Origin: Diadema setosum | Taxonomy: Eukaryota; Echinodermata; Echinoidea; Diadematoida; Diadematidae | Length of the DNA: 64,000 bases | Direction of reading: 5' to 3' | NCBI GenBank assembly: GCA_033980235.1 | Contig: CM067075.1 | Span: forward strand, 8,586,608-8,650,607 | Shown here: positions 38,401 to 50,060 of the stretch, in pieces | Numbering within the stretch: position 1 is the stretch's first letter | Layout: every line of letters starts with the position of its first letter | Notes under the pieces: model-generated | Databases searched by the model: none | What the model was told of the DNA's origin: nothing | The model's input: only the letters and a program-made list of their open reading frames with translations | Position numbers and translations under genes: made by a program

Positions 38401-40640
38401 CCCCCTGGGATTTGAGAAAATAAAATGTTTTCATAAGTTTGTCTTTCTGTGGGCACTTGGTCCATATCAATTAGCACCAGTAGGACCTCAATGCTGGGTA
38501 GAGTGACCCCCATAGCAGCGCAAAAGACAGACATTTGTTCCATTAATTCCTTCTTTTAAAAAAGCAACTCAACCATGGAACATTCACAAAACGTTTCCAT
38601 TCTATTTTGCATCAATCGGCAACAGCAGTGGGCGTGTCTGGTTATGAAATTGGCAGTGATTACAGACCAGTTCTTCTGGGCCTCATTTCTCCCACACGTA
38701 GAACCTCTTGATAAGCAAAAATGAAAACTCATTACCAGAATCATCTTTAAATATTCATCATTCTGTTCATGGTGAATAGCATTAACATCATAGCATGGTG
38801 ATGATGATTATATCCATGTTTATAGCTTCCTTTCTCTTTCTGCATTCTCAAGATATGAATTCACTTTTTTTTTTATTCTGGTTAGTCTAACAAAAAGAAA
38901 ACCCAAATGAGTATTTGGTAAATATTTTGTGCCAGCAATGTAACAAAGAATAAAGCCCATTTGAGCCGTTTGACAGATGCTGATATCTGTTTGAGATGCC
39001 TCTCCTCTACATGGGATGTGATGAGGCTTTCTTACAACATCATTTCCATGACAACATGATTTCAAAATGTGCCCACAAAAAAAGGGGAGCGATGAATTTA
39101 TAGAGTGATGTGATTCTGATATCATGATTGGAGTACAATTAGAAAGTGGCTCATGCTCACGAGCTTTTATCACTGGCACTAAATGAAGAAGTTAAAAGCT
39201 GACATATGGTTTGCATAAATCTACAAAAAAATATCCACATTCTATCTCTTACAACTGCATTTATTTGCATAGGAGAGCAGTCCACTCTCTTCAGGAACAG
39301 ACATGAGAGAAAGAAAAAAAAAACACATTCAAATTCAATACTGGGTACTTTAAATACGGGTCACAACCGATGTAACTGATCCCAAAATCTCCAAATTGCA
39401 CTGATTAACAGCAACAGAATGATTAATGACAAACTCATTCAAAGTCGATGCCCATTCTGTTTGCAAATACACGACTGGACCATCTATTTGACTACTTGCT
39501 GGCATGCAAGCTGAACCTGTCCAGCCAAATGAAAGATTCTGTAGCTGCTTCAAAAGGACGTAACAGATTTTGCGACTTCCTTGTACTAACAAGAGACGAA
39601 TATGGAGAAAACAAAAATATACCTATACATATTGCAGCTTCAGATAAAGTTAATGACGTACATGAGAACATGGGTAACTTTAAAAGTCTGCACGAAGCAT
39701 ACAGCAGAACTGCAGCGAAAACAAGACAAATCATTAATTGGGCATGAATTCTTTTGAAAAATCAATCATTGCACATCAATCAAACTATCAAATGATATCA
39801 TTGAAATATTTGTGCCCCCCTCCTTGATTGAGGGTGAGGGTTGAGACACAACTTACAACCCTTACTGAAAGTACAGTTACAAACTGAATTCAAATGAAGG
39901 AGACTTACACTGGCACCGTCACATTTTAATAGTTCTCACCTCCTATATTGCAAATTTCACAATTCTTCAAGTAGCTTCCCTGACACAGATAGACAGACAT
40001 GATTATTATTTGTCAACACAAATGACAAAGTCAGCTCCATTTACACAGGGACAACACTGACAGAGTTTCGGGGGGAAAAGAGGTCATTTCTACTGCCTCA
40101 TACAAAGTGCATGTTGAAACACAAATCTCATATTTTTTTTTCTCTTTTTAAGTTTTGTCATGTAATCTTAAATAATCTGTATCTCTCTCTGATAAATCTT
40201 AAATTTTATATTACAGTAATCATGTCATGTAATCACATCTACTCACAAACAACACAAATTGCACGAGGATAAGTAGCACATTATTCTTTTTTTTTGTTAA
40301 ATCTTCAAATCACCATTTTTCAAATGATTTGTCGATAGAATTATATTTTACGATGCATACTCATCTTCCTGTGTCTTCGCTGAATCATGTCTAGTACTTT
40401 ATAGCTAACGGTGGATGCCACTGCCTTCATAAACCATCAATGGCCTGGCCTACGGAAAATTAAAATGCCATGATTACCTAATGCTCATTTGAATATCGCT
40501 TCTTGAAAACATTAAGAATACTTCTGAGGGTGCACAGTTCACTACTGAAGCTTTGACACTGCAATGGCCAAATTACTCTCTGGCCACCATTAAGGAGGAG
40601 GATAAATCGAACTTGTAGTCGGAGGAGCGATCTCTTTTTT
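35480..40640. other. 3' flank of PTPRN, possibly including 3' untranslated sequence
   Basis: No recognisable coding exon or transposon is seen over about 5 kb. That contrasts with the MITE-rich DNA on either side and would fit a long untranslated region or conserved flank. Several minus-strand AATAAA hexamers occur. The transcript end cannot be placed from sequence alone. Confidence 0.3.
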
Positions 40641-40660
40641 GTTTTTTTCTTGCTTTATGT

Positions 40661-40666
40661 TTTATT
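40661..40666 (-). terminator. candidate poly(A) signal AATAAA of the PTPRN gene
   Basis: A minus-strand AATAAA lies about 75 bases past the PTPRN stop codon. If used, the 3' untranslated region would be only about 100 bases. Further minus-strand AATAAA hexamers occur downstream, for example at 39260-39265, and no clear GU-rich element follows this one, so the true cleavage site is undecided. Confidence 0.3.
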
Positions 40667-40741
40667 TTTCTCCTGGACGAAAGAAAGTAATCTGAAGTCT
40701 GTCACATGGAGGGATGATCGACCCTGAGATCAGGTCAAAGG

Positions 40742-40813
40742 TCATTGAGGTAATGCCTTGAGGATTGCGTTGACCTCTTCCACAACGGCCGTCAGAGCAA
40801 ACTCAAACTGGGC
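40742..40813 (-). CDS. PTPRN: PTPRN-family terminal coding exon
   Basis: Last coding exon of 72 bases, 23 codons plus TGA. It reads AQFEFALTAVVEEVNAILK followed by ALPQ and stop. Vertebrate IA-2 and phogrin end in almost the same sequence (DQFEFALTAVAEEVNAILK then ALPQ, from memory), so both the reading and the C-terminus are secure. The acceptor is TTCTCCAG just above 40813; the intron is phase 0, following QTK of the previous exon. The first residue is Ala where vertebrates have Asp. Downstream on the minus strand there is an AATAAA at 40661-40666, about 75 bases after the stop; a longer 3' untranslated region is equally possible. Confidence 0.97.
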   Translation of the reverse strand, partial: AQFEFALTAVVEEVNAILKALPQ

Positions 40814-41396
40814 CTGGAGAAGCAAGATAAAATAATGGGGAAAAGGAGAGAAAATAGAAACTTATGTAAATGCCCAGTATCGAAAATGTCAATATCTTAT
40901 ATCATGCATTTCACAATCAGCAAAGGAAAGTCACACAATATTCACTGCAAAGTTGTCAACAATTATTAATCATGACATGAATATCATAGTTTATGAAAAA
41001 AAAAGACCTGTTGAAGTGTTAGGAATCTTAGTACATATTTCTTTTCTTTTCATAATTACTCATAGTCTTCAAGGAAATAAAACATGCTTCATTGCATGTA
41101 ACTGAAAATTTAAAAATGAAATTGGAAAACAAAAGTTGAATTTATCACTAAATCATGGTAGTCACTGACATGGACAGTAAAGTCCAGATTAAAATCATGG
41201 GAAACAAAAAAAAAAGTGTGTGTGTGTGGGGGGGGGGGGGGGAGAGGAAGATACAAGCAGCCCAGAGGGGGTGGAACAGTACCTCTAATCTAAAAAGCAA
41301 GAAAAATGCAAATACAACAATCATCGCTAAGATTTTCTGGCAGGGATCCCTAACAGTGATTGAACAGATAAAGAGGGTGCAGAAGCACTGAATGTA

Positions 41397-41433
41397 ACCC
41401 CCCCCCCCTCCAAAAAAAAAAAAAAAAAAAAAA
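41397..41433. repeat. C-run/A-run junction
   Basis: A run of C broken by one T is followed by about twenty A. It is one of at least six such junctions in the window. Confidence 0.9.
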
Positions 41434-41931
41434 GTGATAGTAATTTTTAACCAAAAAAAAAAAAAAAGAATCTTTAGGCTATAAGTCCAGATTATCATCA
41501 CTCTCATGGAAACTACCTGGATTGAGGTGAGGACTAGGTACTTCATTTGTCAGAAATAAGCCAACACACCAAGAAATATGCACAGCCTGTCATACTACGT
41601 ATACACTGCTCTTGGGATGAAAAAGCAAAGGAGGAAAAATGCTTCTGGCATATTGTGTTATTTGCCCTTCCTCCTGCTGCAAAACAGAGTGCCTGCAGTG
41701 ATTACTGACATTTAACTCACTCATACTGTCATGTACTATACTTGCTGCTTTGTTTTGGGTTTTTTTCTTGACATTTAACTGATATCATCTAGAACAAAAG
41801 TGTGGATAAAAGCTTGCACTCGGCCTAGGCATTAATGCCTGTAGTCTTGGTGTATCCCTAGAAGTGCTGCGGTACACATAGTGTTGACGGATTTTTACCA
41901 TCGTAAATCTCAGTGCTTTGAAGATCTGTGC

Positions 41932-42024
41932 TTACCCCATTGAGGATGGGCTGATTGTGCTACAACATGCGTTTCCCATAGACACTTGCCTGAGAATACT
42001 CGGGACTCGTCCTCAACGGGTTAA
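41932..42024 (+). mobile_element. TTAA-ended MITE (GTTGAGGACG family), copy 1
   Basis: Starts CCCATTGAGGATGGGCTG and ends CTCGTCCTCAACGGGTTAA, with the family core TTTCCCATAGACACTTGCC. The two ends are inverted repeats of about 16 bp. Confidence 0.85.
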
Positions 42025-43944
42025 CAGCATTTTAAATCTCAAAGAGGGGAGAAGGTTGGGTAGCATTTCTGTTTTTTTTTAGCTACTTAATGAAGGAAAA
42101 CCATTGGCATCTATGAGATAAACAACTGCCCTAGGATATATGAAAAATTCTCAAATATATCATTGATGGTCGTTTGACATGTAGACTGCTACATATTGAT
42201 GTAGGATTACTTGAGCAGAAATAACATCGGACCCTTGGAAGCACTGAGGCATGAATCATACATGTAATTGAAGAGGAAAATCTTTCAGTTTTTCCAACAT
42301 TAGCTGACTAGGGAGTACTTATTGGGCTACTGATCACAATCATGGACGAGGGGATGGGGGAGGAAAGGGGCGTTTCTGGGCCGCCGTTCTCCCTGATTTC
42401 CCCCATGCTGTGTTTGACTTGCGACTACTCTTCGCTGCTCCTGTCATAATGTGCAATATCATTTTATTTTTGACAGCAAGAAAAAATCATGTGTGTTTTG
42501 CATCTTTATTTTTCCCTCAACAATCACAATAATTATGCCTTCCTAAGATGTTCTTTTGTTTTTGCTAACCTTGGAACATGTCATATGACTGAATACTGTA
42601 TTTTTGCAACTATCATTTACAACTTTAGTCACTACCTCATACTCCCTAATTTCATCAAAACCTTCACAAGCCAAAAAGTGTACATCTGTGTAACAGTGAG
42701 ATAGCTTGTATTGTGCTAGCATGTTTTGATATACCGGTTTTATGATGGCAATGACATTTATGCACTTATTTTCTTTTTTTCTTTGATGAATTTACTGTTT
42801 TCAGCCTCTGTCAGTGACTGAGTCCACCACTGCATGCAGAAATATAGTATGCTGTGCAAAGCAGGGTAATTGATTAAATTTCTACTTCCTACTGTCTTTC
42901 TTAAACACATAGCTACCTTTAAAATCCATTTTTTTTCTTCATATCTTTGTATTTGGGATGCAATGTATGTATACTTTGATATACAAACATATAGATACAG
43001 CTGTACCAAGATGCATACATGTAGATAGATGGACAAGGGGATTAATAAACATAATTATAGATGTAGACATAGTGCAAATAGATATATACATGCACACATT
43101 ATATTTATAACTTGTTATCTTAGAAACGCCCTGATTAATATCGATCTCGTTAGTTTGTACCCTTTCAGCAGGTGATTGAATCCTAAACCTTCCGTGAGTC
43201 ACTTGCCTTATCAACTACCCACAGGTTCGGGTATCTCACCGGATCGCCCGGCTTACCTTCAGATTTTTGTGCAACCCCTGAAGGTAGGATAACTTATTGT
43301 CTCGGATCTTCGAGAACAATCACCTGTGCGCTTTATTCTTAGCTCATTGCACATGAAGGTGCATGATTGGAAATGACTGCAGGAGCTTTCGAGGTGGGGA
43401 TGCATGGAGCAAGAACATGATTTGAACACCTGGTCGGAATACTGAGCACATTCTTTTTTTAAAAGTGAAGAAATACCTCCACCTAGAGATGGAAAATGAA
43501 ACTAGAAATGTGTCTCCTCGCTAAATCCAAACATCCTTCAAAGATTTCTGCATCATTCCCGTCTCCCCTGTGCAACCTCGCATCTTTTTCTCTGGTCTCT
43601 TGGGAGTACGAAACCGAGAGTAGATGAGACTAGCCAGATTCATTCTCCCGGCTCTTTTATCTCTGCACCTGAGGCGAGTGTGGGATATTGCGACTACCAA
43701 ACTCTCTCACTATCTCGGTGTTTGGCATGGCGTTATTGTTTCCACTCTTGAAGCACGTTCAAGACATTAACCTTTAAAACATGGACAAAGAAAACAAAAA
43801 GAAAACAAGAAATCATCCTAACATTAAAAACAAATAAAATAAAAAATAAATAAGAGGCAAAGTTTCACTGCTAGGTCAGAGGAGTGCAGTGACATTTGGA
43901 ATGACGTTCCAAGCATCTGCTCCCTCTCCTGCCACCCCACCCCA

Positions 43945-44285
43945 TTACCTATCTTGGTAGGTATTGAACACTTTTTGCTGCCCCTTGTCCATTCCCTTTT
44001 TCAAACATCTTGGCAGGTGTTGAACACTTTCTGCTGCCCCACCCCCATTCCCTTTTATTCATTTTGATAGGTGTTGAACACTTTTTGCTGCCTCCACCCC
44101 TTTTCCCTTTTTTATTTATCTTGATAGGTGCTGAACAACTTTTGCTGCCCCAGCTACTATTCCCTTTTTTATTCATCTTGATAGGCATTGAACACTTCTT
44201 GTTGCCCCCGCCCCATTCCCTTTTTATTCATCTTGGTTGGTGTTTAACACTTCTTTATGCTTTCCCTTTGAATCTTTGTAGAATA
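43945..44285. repeat. intronic minisatellite, 54-57-bp unit, six copies
   Basis: Each unit contains TTGATAGGTGTTGAACACTT, TTTGCTGCCCC and ATTCCCTTTTTTATTCATC. The TTGAAC anchor recurs at 43964, 44020, 44074, 44131, 44188 and 44244. Because most units are close to multiples of three, both strands show repetitive open frames; these are not genes. Confidence 0.93.
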
Positions 44286-44575
44286 TAGGTGAATACACCT
44301 ATCATATTCAAGCACCCATCAATAAAAGCGATGCTGCACACTGGCACTCGTCCGACGGTCCCTGACCAGTAAAAATCCCTGTCGGACTAGTAACTTTTTC
44401 AGGAATTGACAAGTTAAAAAAAAATGAAAACTTGGGTACGTAACAGGTCCGACAGACAGGTCGGACCTGTAGAAGAAATGGGTTAGTGTGCAGCCCTGAT
44501 AAGGCTTACGGAACCCCAAGGAGGGCGGTACCCCCTTCTTCCTTGAACCACGCCCTTCTTAGAAATGAAGCCCAC

Positions 44576-44714
44576 CTTGGTCTGGACCATGCCTGGACGT
44601 TGGTCACGGATGTGCTCCAGGGTGGCGGCGATGTCCAGTTCCTTGACCCCTTTCAGCATGCGGGTCAGTACCAGGTCCAGCAAGCAGTAGGTTCCTGTAC
44701 GGCCAACACCATCA
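44576..44714 (-). CDS. PTPRN: PTPRN-family exon: signature loop and following helices
   Basis: Internal exon of 139 bases: the last base of a Ser codon plus 46 codons beginning [20 protein letters not shown] and ending [11 protein letters not shown]. Joined to the upstream exon it completes [10 protein letters not shown]. Ordinary tyrosine phosphatases have Ala after the Ser (HCSAGxGRTG). IA-2 and phogrin have Asp there and lack normal phosphotyrosine phosphatase activity, so this protein is very likely a pseudophosphatase of secretory-granule membranes. The block [20 protein letters not shown] is nearly identical to the vertebrate family as I recall it. The acceptor is CTGACCAG just above 44714 (phase 2) and the donor is AAG followed by GTGGG just below 44576 (phase 0). 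The exon stands out from the AT-rich introns by its GC content and lack of simple repeats. Confidence 0.97.
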
Positions 44715-45040
44715 CTGGTCAGATGAGAGAGAAAGAGAAATGAGACAGGTTTAGCCTACTGTTCCATATTATGAATGACTGATTTCTGTTAAAGAAACTT
44801 TTACATTTAAAACAGACTTCCTCAGGCAGAGTAACTTGATAAAGAAAAAAAATCAAGATAGCAGGAAGATGGATGAGAAGACGAAGAAGTAGAGGAGATG
44901 GACAAGAAGAAGATGAGGAGAAGATGAAATCAATAACAGAAGCAATATTGGCCAAGCAGTAAATTGAAATCTGAAAACATATGTTCCAAATAACATCTGT
45001 TGGGATGGACAGATGAGAGATAGACAGACTGAGGGACAGA

Positions 45041-45513
45041 TTAAAGGAGACCTCCGGGTGATTCTCAGATTTTTACATTTGTACATGTGTGAATTAGTTA
45101 TACTGAGGACAGAGTTTCAGAATTTGTGATAATTGGGATGAAGAATAAGAATATTTTCAAAAAATAGAACAAATTGCAATGAACAAGGATGATGACACGG
45201 CAGAGTCACCATAAGAATGCATGAGTTGGGGCTCAAGGAAGCAGAACAAAAGAATAAGGCATGCATAGATTATAGACAGGTGAACTCGCAAGCAAGCGGT
45301 ATTGTTATGGAATTACACTGCTATCATTTCTGAAATATGTGAACCTTCTATGTCATCATCCTTGTTCAGTGTAATTTGTTTAAGGTTTTTCAAAGTATTG
45401 TTTCTCTGCTCAAGAACCACAATAAATTCCACAAATCTATACAGGGAGTTGTCGATTTATGTACAGTACTACCTGATGTGAAATTATGAAAATCGTCTGA
45501 AATGTCCCTTTAA
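45041..45513. mobile_element. TTAA-ended fold-back element, 473 bp
   Basis: Begins TTAAAGGAGACCTCCGGGTG and ends GAAATGTCCCTTTAA. Inner inverted segments GAACAAGGATGATGACA and TGTCATCATCCTTGTTC match perfectly. The outer ends are only loosely complementary beyond TTAAAGG. No coding frame. Confidence 0.65.
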
Positions 45514-45679
45514 GAGGTCGATAGACATTTCATACATTTCATACATTTTGTGTATGAAAATGTTGTTGGAAATGAAATAAATGAAATGAAATACATCGTA
45601 ACTTTCAACATCAATATCATACATCTGCTGTGCTGCATTTTGATATCATTCATCCATTAGATTCATCAATCCATTATTA

Positions 45680-45784
45680 TTAAACCTGTTGAGGACCGGC
45701 TGATTTTGCTACATTAAAACACACATTTCCCATAGACACTTGCCCGAGTATACATGTACTTGGGACTCGTCCTCAACAGGTTAA
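45680..45784 (+). mobile_element. TTAA-ended MITE (GTTGAGGACG family), copy 2
   Basis: Starts TTAAACCTGTTGAGGACC, contains TTTCCCATAGACACTTGCCC and ends GTCCTCAACAGGTTAA. Slightly longer than the others because of a short insertion (ACATGT) in the right half. Confidence 0.88.
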
Positions 45785-46619
45785 TACATGTAGGTACTTG
45801 TATCTGAGCAATGCATGACAGCAACAGTACCCATTTGGCAACGCAATCAAGTGTTATCAATCTATTAGAGGATGGCTATGAACTGGGAACGTGCTAAAGC
45901 AAACCAAGCAAATGTTGGAACATGCAATGGTTTCCATTGCTGTCAAACCATGCTATAAAGCAGGTTCATGTTTAGATTGTGAACAGGGTATAAGTAATGA
46001 CACTGTCAAAATTGGGTGATTTAGTGACAGCTCCTCAAAATAACGTACAAGCCCACTGAATAACACATCAGCAATTATCCAAATATGTATCATCGAGCCA
46101 TTCTCAAGCCAGATCAAGGTGGCCATGGGTCCAAGGACAGAATCACTTTCACGATTAGTGAGTTGTCATTTTTTGGTGATATCATTTCTCTACTGCTAGT
46201 CAGACCCCCTACGGTAACTCCTCTCTGGAACACCGGTGAGTCAAAAGTACATGTTTCAAATTGACTGACACGAAATGACTTTGAACAACCCATGGGATCC
46301 CCAAAGGCAGAAGGCAAGGTACTTCACTATTATCTGGTGCTTCGATTATAAAAGCAAAGACACAACAAGAATGCCGAACAAACAGACAGGTGTAAACACT
46401 GCATCTCAACTTTGACAAGGATGAGGAAAGGAGGCTACACTGAACTATCAAACATGGGGATAGTCCACACATGAAACTGAATTCCCAAAAGCAAGATGAG
46501 GCATCAAAGTTATCTCATGACAATGTCGCGTGCATATATGAAATTGGTGCCCAATGCCATGTTAGGATACATGATCTCAGCATATCAATGGCCATGAAAA
46601 GCAAAATAATAATAATAAT

Positions 46620-46990
46620 AAAAAAGCAACAGAGATAGAGCAAGAGGGGAGAATAGATGAAGAAATAACTTGAGAGAAGAAAGCAATAGACAGAGATAAG
46701 GAGAGAAGGAGAGGCAAACAGACATAGAAAAGAAAGAGAAAAAGGAAAAGAAAGGAAGGAAGAATGAGAGAGAGAGAGAGAGATTGAGAACACAAAGGAG
46801 ATACACTAGGAGGGAAAGAGAAAAGAAAGAAAGAGAAAGAATAGAGGAAAAGGGAAGAAGGAAGAGAGAGTAACAACAAAAGAAAAGAAAGAAGATCATA
46901 TAAGAGAGGGGAGAGAGAGAAAAGTCTGAAGGACAACAGTGAGAGGGTAAAGAGTGATATAAAACAAATGACACAAACAAGACAGAAAAA
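46620..46990. repeat. purine-rich (GA) low-complexity tract
   Basis: The plus strand is almost wholly A and G for about 370 bases, with GAGAGA runs. The long minus-strand open frame through it (to 47197) is a composition artefact rich in Ser, Leu and Phe. Confidence 0.9.
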
Positions 46991-47056
46991 CAGATAGAAA
47001 GAACAGTGTGAATATAGAAGGACAGATATATAACGTAGATCTGTGCAAAGATAGAT

Positions 47057-47066
47057 TAGATAGATG

Positions 47067-47103
<37 letters not shown>

Positions 47104-47135
47104 TGGATAGATGGATGAGTAGATAGAAAGATAGA
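47057..47135. repeat. (GATA)n microsatellite, left part
   Basis: GATA units, perfect then degenerate, up to the inserted element. Confidence 0.95.
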
Positions 47136-47137
47136 TA

Positions 47138-47542
47138 CAGTTGAACCTCTATTATCCGGCCTCCCTTTATCCGGATCTCTCTATTATCCGGACGCAATCT
47201 CGCCGTGATTTTTTTAATCTTTTTTTAATAATTACGGGAGGAAAGGGGGATTCCCAACGGATACATTTCTTAATAATTATTTTGGTAAATCATCCCAAGA
47301 ATTTATAAAAGAAAATGATTTCATTCTTGCAAACACGAACCTCTATTTTGGGGTCTGTTACTGAGTGTAACAATGAAAAGGTTGTAGTATACACATTACT
47401 ACATGTGATACTACAATGGGCTACATCAGTACATGTGTATGTATATGTACATGTATAAAGCATTGAGTCTCCCGTATCCGGCCAAATCCCTTATCCGGAT
47501 GAGCCGCGGTCCCGACTTGTCTGGATATGAGAGGTTCAACTG
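47138..47542. mobile_element. Tigger/pogo-like non-autonomous element, 405 bp
   Basis: Ends CAGTTGAACCTC and GAGGTTCAACTG are inverted and flanked on both sides by TA, the target duplication of Tc1/mariner-pogo elements. Internal ATTATCCGG and TTATCCGGAT repeats near both ends also resemble Tigger ends (family knowledge). No transposase frame remains. It is inserted into the GATA array. Confidence 0.8.
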
Positions 47543-47695
47543 TAGATAGATAGATAGATAGATAGATAGGGACCTACATAGACAGATAGATAGACAGATA
47601 GTGGATAGAAGGATGAATAGATAGAAAGATAGAAAGAAAGAAAGATGGATAGATATATAGATAGGGACCTACATAGACAGATAGATAGACAGAAA
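47543..47695. repeat. (GATA)n microsatellite, right part
   Basis: GATA and GACAGATA units, containing a duplicated block GATAGGGACCTACATAGACA at about 47566 and 47659. Confidence 0.93.
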
Positions 47696-47699
47696 GAAG

Positions 47700-49815
47700 A
47701 GGGAGGACAGATCGAACAAATGCATATCACAATATCCCCAAAAACAACAGAAACACACACAAAAAAAAATCCACCAAAAAGAAGAGGAAATGACAAAGAT
47801 GTTAGAGTCAACTCCACCATCCTTGAACAAATCATTCTGCGTGATAACTGCCAGGCTGAAAAGCTCTGACAAATTGGCCGTGTCATGTCCAAGCTAGCTC
47901 GCCTCTCCTACATCTGCCAAATTGTCATCTCTAGCAAGCTTAGCTGAGGAGACAGAAGCAGAACATCACTCATACTCCCTTTTTGCTTTTTAATATATAC
48001 TTTACACAGACACTAATATATCATATCATAAAAAGTTCTGTTCTGAACACTCAGGCCTACAACTCTCAATTACTTTGGAAACAATGAGACTGAGTGATAC
48101 ACCAAGGAGCTTCAAAGCTCCTTGGATACACTGATGACACCCCACTCATTATTTCTGAGAGATAATTCATATCCATAGGAATAATCTACTGTAGTTCTTT
48201 TTCCTAACCTAGAGCACTGTCAGAGTTGTTCCATATGGCAAACCCCAGAATGCATTAATGCACCAATGTGGAGATCTACTCCCACGATGCAGCCATAACG
48301 TTCCATTTTCATAAAAATGAATAATATTTCACCGACAAGACTTAATATATTTGCACCTGACTCTGAGTTTTCATATATGCTCTAGAGTTGAAATGCAGAT
48401 TATTTTTAGGTTCCTTTGAGTTTAGCTATGATTCGGTTGGCGTGGCAACAATCACAACAGTGATACTGTTCGATGGGCCAGGAACAGGCTGGACAGGTGT
48501 TTTTGGTTTCATCTTCTTTTTCACTATCATTATTTGAAATGGACAGATTTTTTTTTCTTTTGAAGATGCTACAATCAAGCACTTAGCATTATATTTCAGA
48601 GTATAAGCACACATAGAGTCAAGGCTTTGTAAAATACATGATGTATGTTATTAAACCATTGTGCCTCATTTACAGCATGGTACTGGATGAACTTCTTTTG
48701 ACTCCCTAAACCATGTTGGCAAAAGAAAACAGAGGAGTATTCTGAAATGTTGATTTGATCAAAAAAAATAGTATGATGCTTGTAAAGTACTTCATCAGAG
48801 GGTGTTTCCAACTGTATATCCCTGCCTAGCATTTCTAGTTTGACAACACAAGTCACCTGCAAGCAAATAATCAGGCCAACAGTGAATGTTACTGTTTGCA
48901 TCTAGAACAACAAAACCTCACAATGCATGGCAAGAAAACAGATGAATCATCCATCATTAAAGGACTTTTTAAATTCAATAAAATAACAGGCCTTGGAATG
49001 TCCTGTTTCAAAAGTGGCTTCATATCTTCCAATGATGCCTGGGAAGAAAGTTCAGGAGAAAAAAAAGAAAACCAACAAAAACATACCAAAAACTTTGTGA
49101 CAACTTTTCAAAGTCTTTCGGAAAAGCTTCAAAAAGAAAGAAAGAATATCCTGAGATGTCATGGACGGAACTGCGTGCTGTTTAATGCTCATTTCTGACA
49201 CATTGTCCCTTCACTGCACTTTCCTTCATCTCTCCGGATTACATTGACAGGCGAGAGAAGGTCAAGGCGGGGAAGAACCCGAGACTGCCCGGGGGTTATG
49301 ACACACCTGACAGTGAAAAAAAAAAAAGGGACTGTCGTCAGCGTTGACTGACATGAGCGTCCACGTGTCCCCCACCCCATCCCAACCCTTGTCTTCCAAA
49401 CGGGGCTGATCTCTGCTCAATGTGTAGACTTCTTGTGGGCCCCACTGTTCATGTAACGAAAATCTTCATGTCATGATTGGTGGTTGCTGAAGTCAGTCCA
49501 TAAACATCTAGTCTGACCTACCTCTGGGTACAGAAAACACCCTGACAAAATAATTGACAGCTACAGCAGGTCGTAAGAACTGACATTAAAATGTTCTGCA
49601 CACATCACTTGCTCATAGGCAAATGTTATCAATCGCAGATCTGTTCATGAGAGAATACTACACCATGATATTTACAGTGTAACTTTAGAATCAGTCAGAC
49701 ACAGTTATAAATGAAGTTTACCAAAACCTGGAGGTACAATGTAACATGCATTGAATTCTGTGGGGGGAGCTGCCTATACAATGGAGTTGAAGCTTTACAG
49801 TATCAGGGCAATTAC
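47700..49815. other. intronic, no exon seen
   Basis: Only short frames without recognisable product on either strand. Confidence 0.55.
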
Positions 49816-49820
49816 ACACC

Positions 49821-50060
49821 GGGGGCAGTTACCCCCTCCCCCCCCCCCCCCCCAAAAAAAAAAAAAAAAAAAAAAATACTGGTTAGTGATAAGGTTAGAG
49901 TAAAAATATTAGGTTTAGGGTTAGAGTTTGGGTTAGGGTTAGGTTTAGGTTCAGGATTTAGGATTAGGGTTAGGTTTAGGTTCAGGATTTAGGATTAGGG
50001 TTAGGGTCAGGGGAAGAGTCTGGGGTAAGTGCCCAGTGGGTACATGTAACTGCCCTACGC
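49821..50060. mobile_element. fold-back with TTAGGG-like interior
   Basis: GGGGGCAGTTACCCCC on the left and GTAACTGCCC on the right are inverted. Between them lie a C/A-run junction and many degenerate TTAGGG, TTAGGTTTAGG and TTCAGGATTTAGG units, the last present as a direct repeat of about 36 bases (49937-50008). Confidence 0.5.

Larger units (their letters stand above)
40814..44575 (-). other. PTPRN intron (phase 0), 3.8 kb
   Basis: Sequence between the last two coding exons. It contains a C-run/A-run junction near 41.4 kb, one copy of the TTAA-ended MITE (41932-42024) and the six-copy minisatellite at 43945-44285. No additional exon is seen, and none is needed because QTK and AQFEF are contiguous in the family. 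Confidence 0.85.

Noticed and set aside
39448..39747. 99-codon plus-strand open frame
   Set aside because: No recognisable motif, and it overlaps open frames on the other strand, as expected by chance in this AT-moderate flank.
46577..47197. 206-codon minus-strand open frame
   Set aside because: It is the pyrimidine complement of the GA tract and GATA array; the Ser/Leu/Phe/Tyr-Leu repeats follow directly from the simple sequence.
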